NCBI GenBank assembly: GCA_934572445.1
Contig: CAKTLD010000073.1
Location: forward strand, 1-9,966
DNA: 9,966 nt
Source: an uncultured Oscillospiraceae bacterium
GTDB taxonomy: Bacteria; Bacillota; Clostridia; Oscillospirales; Oscillospiraceae
Direction: 5' to 3'
Position numbers and translations under genes: made by a program. Shown here piece after piece: positions 6,049-9,966 of the stretch (positions within the stretch are counted from its first letter, which is position 1; each line of letters opens with the position of its first letter). The notes beneath the pieces are model-generated. The model made no database searches. It was given only the letters and a program-made list of their open reading frames with translations, and was not told where the DNA came from.

Positions 6049-7026
6049 CTACTGTGTATCCTCCCAGCCGCGGCGCGCCGTTTCAGCGAAGTACCGCGCC
6101 GCCGGAACGGGATACTCCCCCGCCGCGGTCTCTCCCGTCAGCAGCAGATACGCAGCGCCGCTGCAGGCCGCGTGATAGATGTCCATGACCTCCGCGCGCG
6201 TTGGTACGGCGGCGTGCAGCATGGATTGCAGCATCTGCGTGCATACCATGAAGTCCCGCCCCGCCGCGCGGCACCGGCGCGCGATCCGCTCCTGCACACG
6301 CGGCAGCTCCCACAGCGGCATCGCATTGCCGAGGTCGCCGCGCGCGATGACCAGAACATCACAGTTTTCCATTATCTCATCAAGCTTATGTAAACCCGTT
6401 TGATTCTCGATCTTTGCAAAAATCTGCAGGTTTCCGGCATTTTCCTCCCGCAGCGCAGCACGCACGGCAAGAAGGTCCTCCTTGCCGCGCACAAAGGGCT
6501 GCATCACGCCGGTCACGCCAAAGGCGCTTGCGCGGCACAGATTTTCGCGGTCTCTCTCTGTCAGCGCGGGCAGGGCGACCTCGCGCCCTACGATGGCAAG
6601 GCTCTTGCGCGGCAGAAGCACGCCCCCGCGCTCCACGCGGCAGAGCGCTCGCGGCGCGTCCAGCACGGCCAGCGCAAGCTGCCCGTCATCCAGCAGCAGC
6701 GTGTCGCCGGTCCGCAGGCTCTCCAGCGCGCACGGCGGCACAGGGACGCGCACGCCGAGCGTCAATTCCTCGCCGTCTGCAAGCGTCAGCGGCTCCGGAA
6801 ACGCGCCGATGCGCAGCTCGGGGCCCTGCATGTCGATAATGAGCTCGCCCGCCGCCCCTTCCTTTGCCGCAGCGGCGTGCATCGCCTCCACCCATGCCCT
6901 GCTTTCCTCCAGCGTACCGTGGGAAAGGTTCAGCCGCATCCCGCACAGGCCTGCGGCGAACATCGCGCGCAGCGTATCCTCCTGTGCGCAGGCGGGGCCA
7001 AGCGTGCCGTAAAGCTTTCCTGTCAT
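6049..7026 (-). CDS. pyk: Pyruvate kinase family protein, short form without C-terminal domain
   Basis: Catalyses PEP + ADP to pyruvate + ATP if it is a true pyruvate kinase. It is 325 residues, against about 470 or more in most bacterial enzymes: the barrel and the B domain are present but the C-terminal regulatory domain is absent, and the frame ends right after the barrel. Catalytic residues kept: RLNLSH (31-36), D65 and E70 in DMQGPEL, KIEN (205-208) with the catalytic lysine and metal-binding glutamate, ARGD (228-231), TQML (263-266), PTRAE (275-279) and GETA (298-301). The usual DTKGPE is DMQGPE, so the threonine that helps bind K+ and the following lysine are changed. GGGAGGAA lies 8 bases before the ATG, and that ATG overlaps the uvrC stop as ATGA, so the two are cotranslated. 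It could be a second, unregulated isoenzyme or a paralogue with a changed substrate. Confidence 0.86.
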   Translation of the reverse strand: MTGKLYGTLGPACAQEDTLRAMFAAGLCGMRLNLSHGTLEESRAWVEAMHAAAAKEGAAGELIIDMQGPELRIGAFPEPLTLADGEELTLGVRVPVPPCALESLRTGDTLLLDDGQLALAVLDAPRALCRVERGGVLLPRKSLAIVGREVALPALTERDRENLCRASAFGVTGVMQPFVRGKEDLLAVRAALREENAGNLQIFAKIENQTGLHKLDEIMENCDVLVIARGDLGNAMPLWELPRVQERIARRCRAAGRDFMVCTQMLQSMLHAAVPTRAEVMDIYHAACSGAAYLLLTGETAAGEYPVPAARYFAETARRGWEDTQ

Positions 7027-8855
7027 TTCTGTTGTTCCTCCCTGTGAAAATGAAGGTAGACGGACGCCGCGGCGTCTTTCGGCAGCACACGTTCGAGGGC
7101 GAAAATGTCCGCCTCCCGAATCGCCCTCACGCTCTTGAAGGTCTTCATAAGCGTCTGCGCGCGCACCTTGCCGACACCCGGAATACCGTCGAGCGCCGAG
7201 CGGGTCGAGGACTTCGAATGGCTCTCATGGTGGAACGTGATGGCGAAGCGGTGCGTCTCCTCCTGGATCTGTCCGATCAGGGCGAAGACGTTCGGCGCGG
7301 CGTGCAGGTCGATCTCGCGGCCCTGCGCGGTGACGAGCGCGCGCGTGCGGTGGCGATCGTCCTTGACCATGCCGAAGATGGGCATGTGCACATGCAGCTG
7401 CGCGCACACGCGCTCAGCAACGCCCGCGTGCGCGATGCCGCCGTCGATGAGCATGACGTCCGGCAGGGGGCTGAACTTCTCGTCCCCGTCCAGATAGCGC
7501 TGGATGCGGCGCGTGAGCACCTCCTCCATGGATGCGTAGTCATCCGGGTGGGCCGACAGGCTCTTGATCTTAAAGCGCCGGTAGGCGCTCTTCTTCGGTT
7601 TCGCGCCCTCGTAGACGACCATGGACGCGACGATGTCGCTCGCGCCGGTGTTCGAGATATCGTAGGACTCCATGCGCTTCGGCGTTTCCGAGAGCGAGAG
7701 CATCCCCGCAAGCTGCGTCAGCGTGCGGTTCTCGCGCTCCTGCGCGGTCGTCACGCGCTCGACGTCCTCGCGCGCGTTGCGCTGCGCCATGGCAAGGAGC
7801 TCGGCCTTCTCTCCCCGCTGAGGAATGTGGAGCGTCACCTTGCGGCCCGCGCGCTCGGTCAAGATCTGCGCGAGCTCGTCCGCACCCTCGATCTCACACG
7901 GGAGCAGAATTTCGCGCGGCAGCACGCTGCGCGCAAGGTAATACTGCGGCAGCAGCGCAGACAAGATCATCTGCTCGCTCTCGTCCTGCGGCGCGGCGAA
8001 AAGGTTCAGATCACGGCCCGTCACGCTGCCGTCCTCAATATGCAGCACGGCGCTTCCGCATTTGAGTGCGCCGCGGTAAACGCCCCAGATATCGGTGTCG
8101 GCGCAGATGCCGGCGATGACCTTCTGGCGCTTGCCCAGCACCTCGATGGCGCGGATTCGGTCGCGCAGCGCCGCCGCCTGCTCAAAGTGCAGCGCCGCGG
8201 CCTCCTGCTCCATCTCCTCGCGCAGTGCGCGCGTCAATCGGCGATAGTGGCCGTTCAGCAGCTCCTCGGCCTGCCCGATGCGGCGCATGTACTCGTCCTC
8301 GTCCGGCGTGCCGCGGCAGAAGGCATCGCAGCGCCCCATGTGGTGGTTCAGGCACGGGCGCTCCTTTCCGATATCGCGCGGGAATTTGCGGCTGCACGTC
8401 GGCAGACGGAAGGCAGCGCAGATGGCGTCAATGGCCGCGCGCGTCTCGTTTCGTCCGCCGAAGGGGCCAAAGTAGAGCGCGTTGTCGTCCGCGGGCTTGC
8501 CGACCATTGTAAAGCGCGGATAGTGCTCCGTGCCGAGGCGCACAAAGGGATAGCCCTTGTCATCCTTTAATAAGATGTTGTAGCGCGGCATGTGCTGCTT
8601 GATGAGCGAGTTTTCCAAAATCAGCGCCTCGAACTCGCTTGAGACGAAGATCGTGTCAAAGTGGTCGACCTGTGAGACCATGCGCCGCGTCTTCTCATTG
8701 TGGGAGGAATTCTCCTGAAAGTACTGGCTGACGCGGTTTTTGAGCTTTTTGGCCTTGCCGACATAGATGACCTCGCCGCTTTTGTCCATCATCAGGTAGA
8801 CCCCCGGTGCGAGCGGCAGATCGTTCGCCTTGTCCAGCAGCTCCTGCTTGGTCAT
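7023..8855 (-). CDS. uvrC: Excinuclease ABC subunit C
   Basis: The dual-incision nuclease of nucleotide excision repair; it joins UvrB at a lesion and cuts on both sides. The 610 residues are full length. Domains: the GIY-YIG nuclease for the 3' cut (PGVY at 17-20, IYVGKAKKLKNR at 30-41); four cysteines C154, C168, C176 and C180 with the spacing reported to hold a 4Fe-4S cluster in E. coli UvrC; the UVR helix pair that binds UvrB, about 205-240; the RNase H-like nuclease for the 5' cut (D399 in SYDISN, D471 in IDGG, H535); and a helix-hairpin-helix DNA-binding region around 553-575 (DGIPGVGK). The ATG at 8855 follows a purine-rich stretch with GGGAGG and AGAGG. Only 30 bases separate it from the ptsH terminator and I see no promoter in them, so it may depend on read-through. 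Its stop overlaps the start of the pyruvate kinase gene. Confidence 0.98.
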   Translation of the reverse strand: MTKQELLDKANDLPLAPGVYLMMDKSGEVIYVGKAKKLKNRVSQYFQENSSHNEKTRRMVSQVDHFDTIFVSSEFEALILENSLIKQHMPRYNILLKDDKGYPFVRLGTEHYPRFTMVGKPADDNALYFGPFGGRNETRAAIDAICAAFRLPTCSRKFPRDIGKERPCLNHHMGRCDAFCRGTPDEDEYMRRIGQAEELLNGHYRRLTRALREEMEQEAAALHFEQAAALRDRIRAIEVLGKRQKVIAGICADTDIWGVYRGALKCGSAVLHIEDGSVTGRDLNLFAAPQDESEQMILSALLPQYYLARSVLPREILLPCEIEGADELAQILTERAGRKVTLHIPQRGEKAELLAMAQRNAREDVERVTTAQERENRTLTQLAGMLSLSETPKRMESYDISNTGASDIVASMVVYEGAKPKKSAYRRFKIKSLSAHPDDYASMEEVLTRRIQRYLDGDEKFSPLPDVMLIDGGIAHAGVAERVCAQLHVHMPIFGMVKDDRHRTRALVTAQGREIDLHAAPNVFALIGQIQEETHRFAITFHHESHSKSSTRSALDGIPGVGKVRAQTLMKTFKSVRAIREADIFALERVLPKDAAASVYLHFHREEQQK

Positions 8856-8885
8856 GTTCCTCTTTCCTCCCCTCTCCGGATATGG

Positions 8886-8913
8886 AAAAAGGCGGCTTTT
8901 GCAAGCCGCCTTT
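8886..8913 (-). terminator. Terminator between ptsH and uvrC
   Basis: An 11-base perfect stem (8888-8898 with 8903-8913), a 4-base loop and a T-run of five on the minus strand, 12 bases after the ptsH stop codon. It should set the relative expression of ptsH and uvrC, since uvrC starts only 30 bases further on. Confidence 0.88.
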
Positions 8914-8925
8914 CCTGATCGTTTT

Positions 8926-9189
8926 TTATTCGCCGAAATTGTTGGAAATCAGCTCGCACAGGGCGGTAACTGCTTCCTTTTCGTCCGCACCGTCGGCCAG
9001 CAGCGTGATGGTCGTGCCCTTCACGATCCCGAGGGACAGCACGCCCAGCAGGCTCTTGGCGTTCACACGGCGCTCGTCCTTCTCCAGCCAGATGCCGCTT
9101 TTGAATTCGTTGGCTTTCTGGATGAAGAACGTGGCGGGACGTGCGTGCAGGCCTACTTCATTGTTGATCGTAACATTCTGCGTATACAT
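8926..9189 (-). CDS. ptsH: Phosphocarrier protein HPr
   Basis: Small cytosolic phosphate carrier of the sugar phosphotransferase system: enzyme I phosphorylates its histidine and the phosphate passes to the sugar-specific EIIA proteins. In Firmicutes HPr kinase also phosphorylates a serine for carbon catabolite control with CcpA. The protein is 87 residues, the standard size. His15 lies in GLHARP (13-18) and Ser46 in AKSLLGVLSLG (44-54), so both sites are intact and this is HPr and not the His-less Crh. The start at 9189 puts these residues at their usual numbers and has GGGAG 8 bases upstream; the in-frame ATG at 9237 would add 16 residues overlapping the promoter. ptsI is not adjacent, so the gene stands alone, with its own promoter and terminator. 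Confidence 0.96.
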   Translation of the reverse strand: MYTQNVTINNEVGLHARPATFFIQKANEFKSGIWLEKDERRVNAKSLLGVLSLGIVKGTTITLLADGADEKEAVTALCELISNNFGE

Positions 9190-9232
9190 CGTTACTACTC
9201 CCTCTCCAAAAAAATCTTTCGGACTGTACCAT

Positions 9233-9262
9233 ATCATATACCATCAGGCCGCGTTTCGTCAA
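9233..9262 (-). promoter_or_regulatory. ptsH promoter (sigma-A type)
   Basis: TTGACG (9257-9262), an 18-base spacer and TATGAT (9233-9238), each one base from consensus. Start near 9226 gives a leader of about 37 bases. No clear CcpA-type cre site is visible around it. Confidence 0.7.
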
Positions 9263-9307
9263 TGTCATTTTTCTCGAAATCTGGCGGATTTGGCAATAAA
9301 CACAGAC

Positions 9308-9323
9308 AAAACGCCCTGCGGGC
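9308..9323 (-). terminator. Possible weak terminator of mutS2
   Basis: A short GCCC/GGGC stem (9313-9316 with 9320-9323) over a 3-base loop, followed on the minus strand by GTTTTG. It begins 7 bases after the mutS2 stop. The stem is short, so it may end transcription only partly; the ptsH promoter follows about 45 bases on. Confidence 0.4.
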
Positions 9324-9330
9324 CTGTCAT

Positions 9331-9966
9331 TTATTTCAATTCGACTACGGTCACGCCCGCCTCGCCCTCGCCGAAATTGCCAAGGCGAAAGCTTTTGACC
9401 GCTTTGTTCCGCCGGAGCATGGCATGCACGGCCTTGCGCAGCGCGCCCGTGCCCTTGCCGTGGATGATGGTCACCGTTTCCAGATGCGCCATGACCGCGG
9501 AGTCGATATAGCTCTCTACCACGCTCTCGGCCTCCAGCGTTTCCATACCGCGGATGTCCAGCTCGCGCGCGGCGGACGCCGTGCGCAGGATGCGCTGCGA
9601 GGACGCGAACTGCGTGGGCTTTTTCGCGGTCGCGGCGCGCTCGTCATCCTCGATAAGGCGCACCTCATCTGCTTTGACCTTCATCTGCAAAACGCCTGCC
9701 TTGAGCGTCAGCGTGTCGCCCTTGACGGCGACGACCTCGGCCTGCCGCTTCGTGCCCGGGATCTCGACCAGATCGCCGGTCCGGATCGGGCGGGACGGCT
9801 TGGGAATGGGCTCCTGACTTTCATCGCGGATGCCGACCGTATCGCGCGCCTGCTTGAGATTGTGCATGATCTCGGCGCGCTGGGCGTTCATCTGCTGGGC
9901 GTCGAGCTTTTTCTGCTGCTTGCGCAGCGCGTCCAGCTCGCGGAAGGTCTCGTCCGCGGCGGACTT
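9331..9966 (-). CDS. mutS2: MutS2 (RqcU), C-terminal part with Smr domain; 5' end cut by window
   Basis: The frame is open from the window edge to TAA at 9331, showing the last 211 residues of a protein of about 780-800. The ATPase and clamp regions are outside. Visible from its start: a charged, Gln/Lys-rich helical stretch (about 1-45, probably the end of the coiled-coil connector), a beta-rich KOW-like linker (about 60-105, RTGDLVEIPG), and the Smr domain at 135-211 with its motifs LDIRG (136-140) and HGKGTG (169-174), ending in GVTVVELK. The Smr domain is a nuclease module. In Bacillus MutS2 acts on collided ribosomes and has also been linked to suppression of recombination. The internal ATG at 9891 is not a start, since the frame continues upstream with MutS2-like sequence. 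Confidence 0.95.
   Translation of the reverse strand, partial: KSAADETFRELDALRKQQKKLDAQQMNAQRAEIMHNLKQARDTVGIRDESQEPIPKPSRPIRTGDLVEIPGTKRQAEVVAVKGDTLTLKAGVLQMKVKADEVRLIEDDERAATAKKPTQFASSQRILRTASAARELDIRGMETLEAESVVESYIDSAVMAHLETVTIIHGKGTGALRKAVHAMLRRNKAVKSFRLGNFGEGEAGVTVVELK

Noticed and set aside
6864..8570. A 568-codon open frame on the plus strand opposite uvrC
   Set aside because: It is the complement of a full-length, motif-complete uvrC in GC-rich DNA, where stop codons are rare on the other strand. Its translation shows no domain and is rich in Arg, Ala and His.

Overview
The window looks like chromosomal core sequence from a GC-rich, low-complexity-free Firmicute, most likely a gut-type clostridium of the Oscillospiraceae/Ruminococcaceae kind. 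The evidence is the set of genes: HPr with both His15 and Ser46, a G5/3D cell-wall protein of the YabE type, MutS2, and a GTP-type PEP carboxykinase. Strong GGAGG-type ribosome binding sites, sigma-A promoters and short GC-rich hairpin plus T-run terminators agree with this. The taxon is an inference; the families are read directly from the translations.

All genes but one lie on the minus strand. Reading in the direction of transcription (high to low coordinates): the 3' end of mutS2 (9966-9331, cut by the window edge); ptsH (9189-8926) with its own promoter and a hairpin terminator; uvrC (8855-7023); a short pyruvate kinase whose ATG overlaps the uvrC stop codon (7026-6049) and which ends in a terminator; a G5/3D-domain wall protein (5786-4767) with a consensus promoter, a structured leader and a terminator; two tandem, diverged DUF3841-type proteins (4662-4117 and 4117-3578) joined by a TGATG stop/start overlap; a convergent terminator; a TSUP-family membrane permease on the plus strand (2761-3537); ksgA/rsmA (2630-1770), divergent from the permease; and pckG (1547-1, cut at its 3' end).

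The content is mainly housekeeping: DNA repair and ribosome rescue (uvrC, mutS2), rRNA methylation (ksgA), the PEP/pyruvate node (HPr, pyruvate kinase, PEPCK) and wall remodelling (3D protein). In Bacillus and many clostridia a YabE-type protein, rnmV and ksgA are neighbours. Here yabE-like and ksgA are still on the same strand, but the DUF3841 pair and the TSUP gene sit between them and no rnmV is present.

I see no mobile element, CRISPR array, tRNA or rRNA. The most unusual items are: the repeat architecture of the pckG promoter with a hairpin next to its ribosome binding site; the palindrome and two GC-rich hairpins in the 3D-gene leader; the uncharacterised coupled DUF3841 pair; and the single-domain pyruvate kinase coupled to uvrC. 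I do not see convincing evidence for a wholly new multi-gene system.
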